A stretch of 64,000 nucleotides of DNA. Origin: Aliiroseovarius sediminis (lineage in GTDB: Bacteria > Pseudomonadota > Alphaproteobacteria > Rhodobacterales > Rhodobacteraceae). This document shows positions 11,278-20,801 of this stretch, piece after piece; the first letter of the stretch is position 1; each line of letters opens with the position of its first letter. A program made the position numbers and the translations under genes. The stretch covers positions 124,001-188,000 of the forward strand of contig NZ_JALBYP010000032.1 of assembly GCF_022678485.1 (NCBI RefSeq), given 5' to 3'. The notes beneath the pieces were generated by a model that was given only the letters and a program-made list of their open reading frames with translations, had not been told where the DNA came from and made no database searches.

Positions 11278-12054
11278 TTATTTGTCGCGAAACTGCGGTT
11301 CGCGTTTCGCGGTGAAGGCCGCCATGCCCTCTTTCTGGTCTTCGGTCGCAAAAAGCGAATGGAAAACGCGGCGTTCGAACAAGATACCTTCGCTGAGCGG
11401 CAGTTGCTCGGCGCGGTTGACGGTTTCCTTGATCGCCATGACCGTGATCATCGACTTCTCGGCGATCTTGGCGGCGGCGGACATCGCTTCTTCCATCAGT
11501 TTCTTGGCGGGGACGATGCGGCTAACAAGTCCGGCGCGTTCTGCTTCTTCGGCATCCATGAAGCGCCCAGTCAGGTTCATGTCCATCGACTTGGCGCGAC
11601 CGACCAGCTTGGTCAGCCGCTGCGTGCCACCGATGCCGGCCATGACGCCCAGGTTCACCTCGGGCTGGCCGAACTTGGCGGTGTCGGCGGCGATGATGAA
11701 GTCGCACATCATGGCCAATTCGCACCCACCGCCCAGCGCATAACCGGACACGGCGGCGATGATCGGCTTGCGAACGCGCAAAACCGCCTGTTCTTCCGGG
11801 GTAAACAGATCGCCCGCAAAAACATCGACGAAGCTTTTGTCCGCCATCATTTTGATATCGGCCCCGGCGGCAAATGCCTTTTCCGATCCGGTGATGACGA
11901 TACAGCGAACCTTGTCGTTCTTTTGAGCGGCGTCCAGCGCGTCGCCCAATTCGCCCAACAAAGCAAGGCTGAGCGCATTCAGCGCGTCGGGTCGATTGAG
12001 CTTGATCAGGCAGATGTGATCTTCGATCTCAACGATGATATTCTTATAGGCCAT
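11278..12054 (-). CDS. Enoyl-CoA hydratase (crotonase family)
   Basis: This 258-residue protein hydrates trans-2-enoyl-CoA to 3-hydroxyacyl-CoA in beta-oxidation or related CoA pathways. Visible crotonase features are IKLNRPDALNALS near the N-terminus, the oxyanion-hole loop AFAAGADIKMM, SGYALGGGCELAMMCD carrying the first catalytic Glu, and PEVNLGVMAGIGGTQRL carrying the second. The ATG at 12054 (MAYKNIIVE) is the family start, and the upstream 20-residue extension is rejected. It stands alone between mutM and rpsT, which fits a general short-chain hydratase. Confidence 0.9.
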   Translation of the reverse strand: MAYKNIIVEIEDHICLIKLNRPDALNALSLALLGELGDALDAAQKNDKVRCIVITGSEKAFAAGADIKMMADKSFVDVFAGDLFTPEEQAVLRVRKPIIAAVSGYALGGGCELAMMCDFIIAADTAKFGQPEVNLGVMAGIGGTQRLTKLVGRAKSMDMNLTGRFMDAEEAERAGLVSRIVPAKKLMEEAMSAAAKIAEKSMITVMAIKETVNRAEQLPLSEGILFERRVFHSLFATEDQKEGMAAFTAKREPQFRDK

Positions 12055-12122
12055 GGTTCCCCTTGCCTTATGTTCGTGGCGGTCGACCCTGACTCGTAAG
12101 CCCGACAGCGCCATCTATCAAG

Positions 12123-12974
12123 TTATCTTTGGCATTGCGCGCAATAGAAAGTCGAACGTCCCGATTGCGTGATTCGCCTTATTTTTCCAGTACAACCTTG
12201 CGTCACACAAGGTTCGCCCTCGCGGCCGTAGACGCGGAAGCTGTGCTGGAAATACCCCAGATCACCGTCCGCCTGGCGATAATCCCGCAAGGAAGATCCG
12301 CCGCTTTCAATGGCTTCGGACAACACATCGCGAATGATGGGCACCAGCGTGGCCCGCCGTGCGGGCGCAATGCGGGCGGCTTTTCGAGCTGGGTGAATGC
12401 CCGCGCGATGAAGCACTTCACAGACATAGATATTGCCAAGCCCGGCGACGATGCCTTGATCCAGTAGCGCCGCCTTTATGGGCGAATTACGGCGGGACAG
12501 GGTCGCATTCAGGTAAGTGCCGTTGAAGGAATTACCCAAAGGCTCCGGCCCCAGAACGCGGATCAGCTTGTGGTCGTGAAGCGCGGCGGTTGGGCATAGG
12601 TCCATGGCGCCGAACCGACGCGGATCGTTGAACGTCACGCGCGCGCCATTGTCCATGTCCAGTACCACATGGTCATGTTTCGCGGGGGCGGGGTGATCGT
12701 GGTGAAACGCGCCCAAACGGTGGCCCGAAATCAGCATCCGCCCCGACATGCCCAGATGGATGATCAATGTCTCGCCCGTGTCCAGATCGGCCAGCAGGTA
12801 TTTCGATCGGCGCCCCAGCCGAAGCACCCGTGCGCCGGTCAGGCGATCTGCCATCCGTTCGGGGAACGGCCAACGGAGCCCGTCGCGCCGGATGTCGGCG
12901 CGGGCAATCCGCGCGCCCTCGACCACGGGGGACAGGCCGCGGCGAACCGTCTCGACCTCGGGTAATTCGGGCAT
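12123..12974 (-). CDS. mutM: Formamidopyrimidine-DNA glycosylase (MutM/Fpg)
   Basis: This 283-residue base-excision-repair enzyme removes 8-oxoguanine and nicks the abasic site. The mature N-terminus [13 protein letters not shown] supplies the catalytic Pro and Glu. The helix-two-turn-helix region ([18 protein letters not shown]) and the C-terminal zinc finger (C-x4-C...C-x2-C, ending FYCAQCQR) are complete. It is divergent from ubiE, with only 74 bases between the two starts. Confidence 0.97.
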   Translation of the reverse strand: MPELPEVETVRRGLSPVVEGARIARADIRRDGLRWPFPERMADRLTGARVLRLGRRSKYLLADLDTGETLIIHLGMSGRMLISGHRLGAFHHDHPAPAKHDHVVLDMDNGARVTFNDPRRFGAMDLCPTAALHDHKLIRVLGPEPLGNSFNGTYLNATLSRRNSPIKAALLDQGIVAGLGNIYVCEVLHRAGIHPARKAARIAPARRATLVPIIRDVLSEAIESGGSSLRDYRQADGDLGYFQHSFRVYGREGEPCVTQGCTGKIRRITQSGRSTFYCAQCQR

Positions 12975-13048
12975 GTCGTTCGCCTCTCCATTGTGCGCGG
13001 GTATTCGTCGGGATATGAGGGATCAATCGCAAGGAATGGGCAACCCTG

Positions 13049-13801
13049 ATGAGCACCTCCGAGACAAAAACAACCCATTTTGGGTTCAAGACCGTGGACG
13101 AAGACGAAAAAGCCGGGATGGTTCACGGCGTTTTCACAAATGTCGCTTCAAAATATGACATCATGAACGATGTGATGTCGGCAGGCATTCACCGGGTCTG
13201 GAAAGACGCGATGATGGATTGGCTGGCCCCACGCAACGGTCAGAGGCTGTTGGATGTGGCGGGCGGCACCGGTGATATCTCGTTCCGGTTTCTGGATCGC
13301 GCGCCCGAGGCGTCCGCCGTTGTGTTGGACATGACCGAGCAGATGCTGGTTGAAGGCCGCAAGCGCGCGGATGCCGACAATAAGGCCGATCACCTTGACT
13401 GGGTGGTGGGTGATGCTATGGCGCTGCCGTTCGAAGATAACAGCTTCGACCGCTACACGATCAGCTTTGGCATTCGAAACGTAACGCGCATCCCAGATGC
13501 TTTGGCAGAGGCCTATCGCGTGCTGAAACCCGGCGGTCGCCTGATGGTTCTGGAATTCAGCCAGCTTCCAAATGACGGAATGCAGAAGCTTTACGACCTC
13601 TACTCCTTCAACGTTATTCCCCGCATGGGAAAGTTGATCGCAGATGATGCCGACAGCTATCAATACTTGGTCGAATCGATTCGCAAGTTTCCCGATCAGG
13701 AAAGCTTTGCGCGCATGATCCGGCAAGCCGGGTTTGAGAACGTGAAATATCGCAATCTGTCGATGGGCATCGCCGCGCTGCATTCCGGTTGGAAAATCTG
13801 A
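13049..13801 (+). CDS. ubiE: Ubiquinone/menaquinone C-methyltransferase UbiE
   Basis: This 250-residue SAM-dependent methyltransferase carries out the C-methylation step of ubiquinone synthesis. It has the SAM-binding motif [15 protein letters not shown] at about residue 68, the family signature [11 protein letters not shown], and [16 protein letters not shown]. Only one base separates its stop from ubiB, so the two ubiquinone genes form an operon. Confidence 0.97.
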   Translation: MSTSETKTTHFGFKTVDEDEKAGMVHGVFTNVASKYDIMNDVMSAGIHRVWKDAMMDWLAPRNGQRLLDVAGGTGDISFRFLDRAPEASAVVLDMTEQMLVEGRKRADADNKADHLDWVVGDAMALPFEDNSFDRYTISFGIRNVTRIPDALAEAYRVLKPGGRLMVLEFSQLPNDGMQKLYDLYSFNVIPRMGKLIADDADSYQYLVESIRKFPDQESFARMIRQAGFENVKYRNLSMGIAALHSGWKI

Positions 13802-13802
13802 G

Positions 13803-15332
13803 ATGCGCGGACCTCACAACATTTGGCGGCTGATCCGCACTGGTGCGACGTTTCAACGGACGGGTGCGATGGGGGTTGTGCTGGACGCCATGAACGCGCC
13901 GCCGATCATTCGCATGGCAGCCCGGATTGTTGGTTTCCCGTTCGCGTGGCTGGGCAAAAAGGGTGACACGTCTCTTCCTCCCCTGACCCGCGCCATCACA
14001 GCGCTCGGCCCGGCCTACATCAAATTTGGGCAAATCATGTCCACCCGGCCTGACGTGGTTGGGGCTGAGTTGTCCGAGCAGTTGCAATATCTGCAAGACA
14101 AACTGCCGCCTTTCCCGTCCGCCGTCGCCCGGCAGATGATTGAACGCGAGCTTGGCGTTAAAGTTGACGAGGCATTTTCCGAATTTTCGGAACCTGTCGC
14201 CGCCGCATCCATCGCGCAGGTGCATCGCGCCCGCATTGCCAGCACCGGCGAGGATGTTGCCGTCAAGGTTCTGCGCCCGCATATCGAACGGGCTTTTCGC
14301 ACCGATATTGACGCGTTCCATTTTTCGGCTGGAGTGATCGAGTTCCTGTTGCCCTCGACCCGCCGTTTGCGCCCGACCGATGTGGTTGAGCATTTCGAAG
14401 GCGTCGTGATGGGCGAGTTGGATTTGCGTTTGGAAAGCGCTTCGGCCAGCGAATACGCGGAAAATACGGTGGACGATGAAGGTTTTGTGGTGCCCAAGGT
14501 GAATTGGGGTCTGTCGGGGCGCACCGTGATGACGCTGGGCTGGGGCGAGGGCATACCTGCAAACGACCTGCCCGCTATCCGCGCATCGGGTCTGGATATG
14601 GACGCGCTTGGCGTGCGGGTGCTGCAACTGTTCCTGTCACACGCGCTGCGCGATGGGCTGTTTCATGGTGACATGCATCAGGGCAACCTGAAGTTTGCGC
14701 CAAATGGGGATATCATCGCCATCGACTTCGGCATCATGGGGCGGATCGACGAATACACTCGCCGCGTCTATGCCGAGATTCTGTATGGCTTCATCAACCG
14801 CGACTATCGCCGCGTGGCCGAGGTGCATTTCGAGGCAGGCTACGTGCCCGCCGACCGGGATGTGGAAGAATTCGCCCGTGCCCTGCGCGCGGTAGGAGAG
14901 CCGATTTTCGGTATGGACGCCACGCAAATCTCGATGGGTCGGCTGTTGACCTATCTGTTTGAGGTCACCGAGAATTTCGGTATGGAAACCCGGACTGAGC
15001 TGATTTTGCTGCAACGTACTATGGTAGTGGTCGAAGGTGTCGCCCGGTCGCTGAGCCCGAATATCAACATCTGGCAGGCAGCCAAGCCGGTGGTGGAAAG
15101 CTATATCAAGAACTCAATCGGCCCAAAGGCGTTGCTGGGTGATCTGGTGCGGACAGCGCGCGTATTGGCGCGCTTTGGCCCCCGCCTGCCGGAACTGGCC
15201 GAGGCGGCTTTGATCAACCAATCCGCGCCTCCGCCGGAAACGGATCGCGCCCGTCCGTTCCGCGCAATGGGCTATGTCTCGCTGGGGGGCGGATTGGCGC
15301 TTGTCGCGGTGTGGGTTTCAAGCCTTCTGTAA
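13803..15332 (+). CDS. ubiB: Ubiquinone biosynthesis protein UbiB (ADCK/ABC1 family)
   Basis: This 509-residue atypical kinase-like protein is needed for ubiquinone synthesis. It has the family-specific KxGQ motif (IKFGQIMSTRPD), an Ala-rich nucleotide loop (AAASIAQVHRA) in place of the Gly-rich loop, the catalytic HGDMHQGNL, IDFG as the metal-binding motif, and a hydrophobic C-terminal anchor in the last 20 residues. It follows ubiE by one base. Its end overlaps the convergent phosphotransferase gene by 15 bases. Confidence 0.96.
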   Translation: MRGPHNIWRLIRTGATFQRTGAMGVVLDAMNAPPIIRMAARIVGFPFAWLGKKGDTSLPPLTRAITALGPAYIKFGQIMSTRPDVVGAELSEQLQYLQDKLPPFPSAVARQMIERELGVKVDEAFSEFSEPVAAASIAQVHRARIASTGEDVAVKVLRPHIERAFRTDIDAFHFSAGVIEFLLPSTRRLRPTDVVEHFEGVVMGELDLRLESASASEYAENTVDDEGFVVPKVNWGLSGRTVMTLGWGEGIPANDLPAIRASGLDMDALGVRVLQLFLSHALRDGLFHGDMHQGNLKFAPNGDIIAIDFGIMGRIDEYTRRVYAEILYGFINRDYRRVAEVHFEAGYVPADRDVEEFARALRAVGEPIFGMDATQISMGRLLTYLFEVTENFGMETRTELILLQRTMVVVEGVARSLSPNINIWQAAKPVVESYIKNSIGPKALLGDLVRTARVLARFGPRLPELAEAALINQSAPPPETDRARPFRAMGYVSLGGGLALVAVWVSSLL

Positions 15333-16211
15333 CAGCGCCGTTTCGACGGCAGCGGCAGCGGCATAATCGTGATCGCCACGCGATGCTTTCCAATGACAAT
15401 AAATCGCCATGCGCCAATGATACAGCGGCGCCAAGGCGCGATAGCGGGTTACTGTTTGCTCATCGCCGCTTTCCTGTTGGTACACATTCAGAAAACAGGC
15501 AACCTCGTCAATCGTTAGCGGACGATGACCATAAAGCACCTGCATGGCAGGCGATAGGAACATGGCAATGTCTAGGCTGGGGTCGCCTATGCTGGGACAT
15601 TGCCAATCAATCAACCGCAACCCGTCGGGTGTGTCCAGAATGTTACCTGGAACGATATCACCATGCACAAAAACGCGCCGGGCGGCAGGAAGATCCGCGT
15701 CAGCGGGGATGCAGCAAGTCTGCCTCAGATCTGACGGCAATTTTTCACGTGGCATCTGGTCGATCATTGCCAGCCCGTCTGCGACCAAGGCGGCTGGACC
15801 GACTGGTCCTGTGGGCAAACCATCGGGAGGCAAGATTTCATGCAATCGCGCCATCAGCTTTGCGACGGGGGTGACGTCATCCCGCCAAGGGCCGCCGGTG
15901 AGATGCTTATAAACCAATGATTCGCCCACGGAACTGTCCTGAAAAGCCACCAGATTCGGTGCGATGTTTTTGCCGGACAAAGTGCGTAGGGCCAGAACCT
16001 CGCGCACGGCGTTATTAGCGAAAATAGGCGTGGCTGTGTTGGGCACGAACAGCTTGCACACGAAACTTGCGCGCGCGTTGATTTGGACTTTCCATGCCAA
16101 GTTGGTCCGTCCCCCGGTTAAAGCCGTCCAGCAGGCGGTATCCGGGATGATGCCTGCATCCACCCAGACGTGTTTGAGCTGTTGCAGCTGTGACCGTGTC
16201 GCCGTGCCCAT
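15318..16211 (-). CDS. Phosphotransferase of the choline/aminoglycoside kinase fold
   Basis: This 297-residue protein has the Brenner motif of small-molecule kinases, VHGDIVPGNIL, followed by LRLIDWQ as the metal-binding Asp motif, and an N-terminal lobe with TGGRTNLAWKV and a lysine in FVCKLF. It probably phosphorylates a small alcohol such as choline, ethanolamine or a sugar; the substrate cannot be told. The ATG at 16211 was preferred to a GTG two codons upstream because AAGGGA lies 7-8 bases before it. It converges on ubiB with a 15-base overlap. Confidence 0.8.
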   Translation of the reverse strand: MGTATRSQLQQLKHVWVDAGIIPDTACWTALTGGRTNLAWKVQINARASFVCKLFVPNTATPIFANNAVREVLALRTLSGKNIAPNLVAFQDSSVGESLVYKHLTGGPWRDDVTPVAKLMARLHEILPPDGLPTGPVGPAALVADGLAMIDQMPREKLPSDLRQTCCIPADADLPAARRVFVHGDIVPGNILDTPDGLRLIDWQCPSIGDPSLDIAMFLSPAMQVLYGHRPLTIDEVACFLNVYQQESGDEQTVTRYRALAPLYHWRMAIYCHWKASRGDHDYAAAAAVETALLQKA

Positions 16212-16273
16212 TCCCACATCCCTTTAATTGGCGTAACGCTAGGGCGCTGGGCGGGGAAGGGCAACCGGGCGGT

Positions 16274-16945
16274 TTAGGACTCGCGAATGGCGGATACAGT
16301 GTCGGCTTGAATTTTTTGACCACTTTCCAGGACCAGCCAAAGCTGGCCGTCGGAACTCTGTGTTTCCGTAATCTTGCTATAGGCCTGCACCGGGTCAGTC
16401 GACAGATGCCGCCCGTTGCCCGAGCTGACCAGTTCAAAGGTGTAAACCCCGCGCGGGAAAGGGTTGCCGGATTGATCCACCCCCGCCCATTGAACGGGAT
16501 CGGTTGTCATTGGCATGACGGTGTTTTCGATCACCTCGCCCGCTGCGTTCCTGACCACCAGCCGGGTTTCATCTGCCCCTGCTGCGGGTTCCGGCACTAA
16601 TGTGACGGGGGTCTGATCAAACATGACAGGAGCGGCAACGCGCGCCTCCATCCCGACCCATCCCGCTATGTCGGACAGCCCCATCAAGCCCAGTTTAGTG
16701 CCCAGCCCGTCCAATAGGTCATTTGTGCGCACCTGCTGTTCAACACCTGAGAAGGTCGCAAGCTGCACCGCGTAGTCGGACGATTCAATCGGGTTCATTG
16801 GGTCCTGATTTTCCATTTGTGCAGTCAACATTTTCAGGAATGTCTCGAAATCAGATGAGATGACGGTCTCATCGTTCTTGGTGGCTTGGGTGTACTTAGC
16901 CGGGGGTGCTGTCAGCGCGGCGGGCAAATTTTGCGTAACGTCCAT
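16274..16945 (-). CDS. flgD: Flagellar hook-capping protein FlgD
   Basis: This 223-residue protein is the scaffold that caps the growing hook and is needed for assembly of hook subunits. The N-terminal region holds the typical FLKMLTAQMENQDPMNP motif and SSDYAVQLATFSGVEQQ, followed by a C-terminal Ig/Tudor-like domain with VYTFELVS. It lies 12 bases after fliK on the same strand, so hook-length control and hook cap are one operon. The hook gene flgE, often next to it, is not in this window. Confidence 0.93.
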   Translation of the reverse strand: MDVTQNLPAALTAPPAKYTQATKNDETVISSDFETFLKMLTAQMENQDPMNPIESSDYAVQLATFSGVEQQVRTNDLLDGLGTKLGLMGLSDIAGWVGMEARVAAPVMFDQTPVTLVPEPAAGADETRLVVRNAAGEVIENTVMPMTTDPVQWAGVDQSGNPFPRGVYTFELVSSGNGRHLSTDPVQAYSKITETQSSDGQLWLVLESGQKIQADTVSAIRES

Positions 16946-16957
16946 CTGCTGTCCTTT

Positions 16958-18118
16958 TTACAATCTTATATCCAGGCCGGCACCTTCGCCGACGGTGATG
17001 TGTACGATGCCCGGCGCCGGCTCGCCCTTCTCGCCATGTGCGCGGATTGGCCCGTTTAAAGTGGTTTGATTGCCGGTCTGGCCGTCTGAAGCCGCACCGT
17101 CTTCTTTGTGCTGGAACGAGAAGCTGACATCGTCGTAGCCCAATGCGTGCATATCCTGCGCCAATTGTTGGATATGGCGGCGCATCAGATCCAGCGTCTC
17201 GGGCCGCTCGATCTGCAAGACAACATTCATCGAGGACGAATCGGTCTGGAACGTCATCCGCACGCGCCCCAATTCCTCGGGATTCAGGGTCAGTTCCACT
17301 GGCTTGTCTGGCCGCGCACGCGCCACGTCGACCAACTGCGCCGAGATCAGGCGCGGAATATCCGCTGCCGTGCGCTGAGCTTGCGCTGGCTGATGTGTAT
17401 CGCGAACCGACAATCCGGCAAGTTCCGCAGCCTGATCGTCTGGCCCGATCAACAGGTCCTGCATCGCAAGCGGGTTACTATTGACCTGCGCCCCGGCGAC
17501 CTTCGCCGTTATAGTTAAAGGCTCTGGCTGCGTTGATGTAGCGAAGGCAGCGACAGCGGCGCTGGCGGTTGTCCGCTCCGCTCCGCCGCCTGGTTTAATC
17601 CGCGCAGGCGCGTCGCTGCTCTGACGCGCCAACCCCGGTTGAGCGTCTGTAAGTGCGCTTGTAACCGACAGCACAGCCGTTCTGCGTGTTGAAGACGGTT
17701 CCACCGCTGGAGTGCGCGCTTGCCCGTCCCCTGTCGGGGGTGCGGCACGGCGCAATGGATCAAACTGTGTCGATTCGGTCAGGTCAGAATCGTTTGACGC
17801 CGGTGGGGCGGTCGCGTTCTGTACGGCAACGTCGGTTGTCTGTTTCGTTCCTGAAGAAACGTCATCGCGTGAATGTGCCGCATCACCTGTTGATAGATCA
17901 TTTGCACAGCCCGGGGGTTTGGACGGCGTGCCCGGCTTCTTATCATCACCACCGCGCGAGGTTTGCGGCGCATTGAGTGACTGCGCCTGACCCAGCGAGA
18001 ATACAGCGTCATTACCCGACCCGTCGGACTCATCGTTTGGCCGACGGTTCGACTGGGTGGCCTTCTGGTTTTCCGCGTCGCTTGGTGGTGTGAAAATTCT
18101 GGTTTGACTGATCTGCAT
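16958..18118 (-). CDS. fliK: Flagellar hook-length control protein FliK
   Basis: This encodes 386 residues. About 250 N-terminal residues are low-complexity, rich in Ser, Thr, Ala, Pro and Gln, as expected for the molecular ruler part. The C-terminal domain carries the switch motif PVELTLNPEELGRVRM and the helix ETLDLMRRHIQQLAQDM, which act on FlhB to switch export specificity. It is in an operon with flgD and divergent from the rod-binding gene at 18232. Confidence 0.9.
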   Translation of the reverse strand: MQISQTRIFTPPSDAENQKATQSNRRPNDESDGSGNDAVFSLGQAQSLNAPQTSRGGDDKKPGTPSKPPGCANDLSTGDAAHSRDDVSSGTKQTTDVAVQNATAPPASNDSDLTESTQFDPLRRAAPPTGDGQARTPAVEPSSTRRTAVLSVTSALTDAQPGLARQSSDAPARIKPGGGAERTTASAAVAAFATSTQPEPLTITAKVAGAQVNSNPLAMQDLLIGPDDQAAELAGLSVRDTHQPAQAQRTAADIPRLISAQLVDVARARPDKPVELTLNPEELGRVRMTFQTDSSSMNVVLQIERPETLDLMRRHIQQLAQDMHALGYDDVSFSFQHKEDGAASDGQTGNQTTLNGPIRAHGEKGEPAPGIVHITVGEGAGLDIRL

Positions 18119-18231
18119 ATCTTTTCGAACGTTCTGACTCGGTTCATCCGACCATTGCAGAAGCGAGTTACCAGTTCTTTACCGCTTGATGAGATAACCG
18201 GGAAAATTGTTCAGAATGGAAAGGGTCGAAC

Positions 18232-18531
18232 ATGGACTCGGTAGGATTGACCAAGTTGGGCAGCCCGATGCCCCCCGGCGGCGCGTCGGCGACGGGCGAC
18301 GCGCAGTTGATGAAAGTCGCGCGCAAGCTGGAAGCCAGTTTCCTGTCAGAGATGTTGAAATCCGCTGGCGTTGGAAAATCACCGGAAAGCTTCGGCGGTG
18401 GCGCGGGTGAAGATCAGTTCTCGTCGTTTCTGCTTGATGCGCAAGCCCAGGAAATGGTCAAGGCGGGCGGCATTGGGTTGGCGCAGTCGCTGTTCGAAGC
18501 GTTGAAGGAGCAAGATCATGGCACACGCTAG
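18232..18531 (+). CDS. Rod-binding protein (FlgJ N-terminal domain type)
   Basis: This 99-residue protein matches the N-terminal rod-capping domain of FlgJ (KVARKLEASFLSEMLKSAG and FSSFLLDAQAQEMVKAGGIG). It lacks the C-terminal muramidase of enteric FlgJ, which is usual in Rhodobacterales, where a separate SltF-type enzyme opens the peptidoglycan. It overlaps the next gene by 14 bases, so the two are probably coupled. Confidence 0.85.
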   Translation: MDSVGLTKLGSPMPPGGASATGDAQLMKVARKLEASFLSEMLKSAGVGKSPESFGGGAGEDQFSSFLLDAQAQEMVKAGGIGLAQSLFEALKEQDHGTR

Positions 18532-18871
18532 GCCCGACTCCCCCATCCAGGCGCTTGAGCGTCTTTTAATGCGGGAACGTGACCTGATTCTGGCTGGCGA
18601 GGTCGCAAAGCTCGGCCGGCTTGAAGCGCAGAAAGACCGGCTTTTGTGTACCTTAAAGACGACCGTGGACGACGGTCCGGCGCTGGATCGTCTTCGCCAG
18701 ATAGCTGATCACAATCAAAACCTGCTGACCGCCACTGCGCGCGGTATTCGTGCTGTCATGCAACGTCTTGATGCGTTGCGATCCGGCCAGACCGAGTTGC
18801 GCACATATACGCAGGCGGGGCAGGCTTACGACTTGGCAGAACGACAACCTCGGCTTGAGCGGAAGGCGTAA
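18518..18871 (+). CDS. FlgN-like flagellar chaperone
   Basis: This 117-residue, mostly helical protein has a heptad-like pattern (ALERLLMRERDLILAGEV, then LGRLEAQKDRLLCTL) that resembles FlgN, the export chaperone of the hook-junction proteins FlgK and FlgL. It starts inside the rod-binding gene (14-base overlap) and precedes flagellin. FlgN is poorly conserved, so the call is by resemblance and position; flgK and flgL are not in the window. Confidence 0.6.
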   Translation: MAHARPDSPIQALERLLMRERDLILAGEVAKLGRLEAQKDRLLCTLKTTVDDGPALDRLRQIADHNQNLLTATARGIRAVMQRLDALRSGQTELRTYTQAGQAYDLAERQPRLERKA

Positions 18872-19081
18872 GATTTGCCGATTTTCCTAAAATTGCAGGC
18901 AAGATAGGCGTGATGATTCAGGTTTTGTTTAGAACAAAGGCGGCATCGTGCCAGTGCATCCCGATGGGGTGGCGCGAACCATGAAGACGGTATCGCATCG
19001 GTCAGAATGACTTGGAAAACCCGCCCTGATAGGCGGCTATGCAATCTGGTGCAAAGCGCCAAAGACTGAAGGAAATATTCT

Positions 19082-20356
19082 ATGTCCAGTATTCTGACAA
19101 ATAACAGCGCAATGGTTGCGCTTCAGACACTGAAATCGATCAACTCGAACCTGGCCAGCACGCAGGCGGAAATCTCGACCGGTAAATCTGTCGGATCTGC
19201 CAAGGACAACGCTGCGGTTTGGGCGATTTCGAAGGTGATGGAAGCCGACGTGAAAGGCTTCAAAGGCATTTCGGACAGCTTGTCCTTGGGCGAAAGCACC
19301 GTCGCCGTTGCTCGCCAAGCCTCGGAAACAGTCACCGACCTGCTGACCGAGATCAAATCCAAGATCGTCGCCTCGCAGGAAGACAATGTTGATCGCGACA
19401 AGATTCAAACCGACATTGTTGCTCTGCGCAACCAGATCACGTCCGTGGTTGGTGCAGCCCAGTTCAATGGCTTGAACCTCGTCGATGGGTCGCAAACCGG
19501 CACGAACGTCAATACGAATTCCGGCATTGATGTTCTGTCTTCGCTTGACCGCAAGGCCGACGGTTCGGTTGTGACCAGCTCGATTGGTGTTGATGCACAA
19601 AACCTGTCGTTGACGGCTGGGGTGGCACTGGCTGGGACGGCGGCTGCGGTCGGGACCGATGCGGGAACCGCCGGCGTGATTGACGCCAATGATGGTGGCA
19701 CGAATGATTCGATTACCATGGATACCTTCGCATTCCTTGGTGGTGGGGCGGCCGTAAAGCCGGATACTGCGGGTATCAACAACGCTGATCCGGCGGGGTT
19801 ACTTGTCGGCGATCAGTTGTCGCTGACCATCGGAAGCGTCCAAGGCACCTATGTCGTCAAGGAAGGTGATACAGCGCAAGCACTTGTTGCTGGTATGAAG
19901 AACGCTCTTATATCTCAAGGGCTTGATAGCAACAGCTTCAGCATGGATGCCGACACGAACACCGGTCATCTTGTGATCACCAACGAAACCAACGCGGCGG
20001 CTGCATTCTCGTTCAGCGCAACGCGCGGCAGCGGTGGTCTGGCTGAATTGGCCAGCATCAACGTGTCGAATGCGGCGGGCGCCGATGCTGCCCTTGGGGC
20101 AATCGAGAACATGATTCAGACCTCGATTGATGCTGCGGCAAGCTTTGGTTCTGTCGAAGGCCGGATTGAAATCCAATCCGACTTTGTTGGCAAACTGTCG
20201 GATTCATTGAAATCCGGCATTGGTGCCATGGTTGATGCCGACATGGAAGCCGCATCGGCACGGCTGCAAGCGCTTCAGGTGCAGCAGCAGCTTGGCACGC
20301 AGGCATTGTCGATCGCCAACCAAGCTCCGCAGAGCATCCTATCGCTGTTCCGATAA
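19082..20356 (+). CDS. Flagellin
   Basis: This is the 424-residue filament subunit. The conserved D0/D1 N-terminal region runs from SSILTNNSAMVALQTLKSIN to about residue 140 (FNGLNLVDGS), and the C-terminal D1/D0 ends QALSIANQAPQSILSLFR. The middle (about residues 175-340) is an Ala/Gly/Thr/Asp-rich variable domain that forms the exposed surface. GAAGGA lies 8 bases before ATG 19082. The 210-base leader from 18872 to 19081 has no gene; in Caulobacter FlbT binds the flagellin leader, and flbT lies just downstream here, so post-transcriptional control is likely. Confidence 0.95.
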   Translation: MSSILTNNSAMVALQTLKSINSNLASTQAEISTGKSVGSAKDNAAVWAISKVMEADVKGFKGISDSLSLGESTVAVARQASETVTDLLTEIKSKIVASQEDNVDRDKIQTDIVALRNQITSVVGAAQFNGLNLVDGSQTGTNVNTNSGIDVLSSLDRKADGSVVTSSIGVDAQNLSLTAGVALAGTAAAVGTDAGTAGVIDANDGGTNDSITMDTFAFLGGGAAVKPDTAGINNADPAGLLVGDQLSLTIGSVQGTYVVKEGDTAQALVAGMKNALISQGLDSNSFSMDADTNTGHLVITNETNAAAAFSFSATRGSGGLAELASINVSNAAGADAALGAIENMIQTSIDAAASFGSVEGRIEIQSDFVGKLSDSLKSGIGAMVDADMEAASARLQALQVQQQLGTQALSIANQAPQSILSLFR

Positions 20357-20364
20357 GATAAGCT

Positions 20365-20387
20365 GGGGGCGCAAAAATGGCGCCCCC
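20365..20387 (+). terminator. Stem-loop after flagellin
   Basis: GGGGGCGC (20365-20372) and GCGCCCCC (20380-20387) form a perfect 8-base stem around a 7-base A-rich loop, 8 bases past the flagellin stop. The tail TTACC is not a U-run. It may work as a partial terminator or mRNA-stabilising 3' end that sets high flagellin and lower flaF/flbT expression. Confidence 0.65.
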
Positions 20388-20429
20388 TTACCAACCTTAT
20401 GAAGTTCCCGTCATAGGAAGGAAATCCCC

Positions 20430-20801
20430 GTGAACGCTGTTGCCATGGCCAAAACGGCCTATAATTCCACGTCTCGCGCGCCCTTGCGCACGTCGCGCGG
20501 CACCGAATATGAAGCCTTTGCAAAGGTTACGCATCAATTGGGTCGGGCGCGAACATCCAGTTTTGCGGATCTGGCTGCGGCTTTGCACGAAAACCGTCGC
20601 CTGTGGACCCTTCTGGCCGCCGATGTTGCGAACGAGGACAATGCACTTCCCAGCGATCTGCGCGCCCGGCTGTTCTATCTAGCCGAGTTCACTGCCGATC
20701 ACAGTCGGAAGGTTTTGTCTGAAGGTGAAGATGCATCGGTTCTGGTTGAGATCAACACCGCCGTCATGCGCGGCTTGCGCCAGTCGGAGGGGACGGTATG
20801 A
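20430..20801 (+). CDS. flaF: Flagellin synthesis regulator FlaF
   Basis: This 123-residue helical protein belongs to the FlaF family, which works with FlbT and is needed for flagellin synthesis or secretion in alphaproteobacteria. Family features are TAYNSTSRAPLRTSRGTEYEAF near the N-terminus, LHENRRLWTLLAADVANEDN and LRARLFYLAEFT. The GTG start at 20430 is supported by AGGAAGGA 8 bases upstream. Its stop overlaps the flbT start by 4 bases. Confidence 0.93.
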   Translation: MNAVAMAKTAYNSTSRAPLRTSRGTEYEAFAKVTHQLGRARTSSFADLAAALHENRRLWTLLAADVANEDNALPSDLRARLFYLAEFTADHSRKVLSEGEDASVLVEINTAVMRGLRQSEGTV

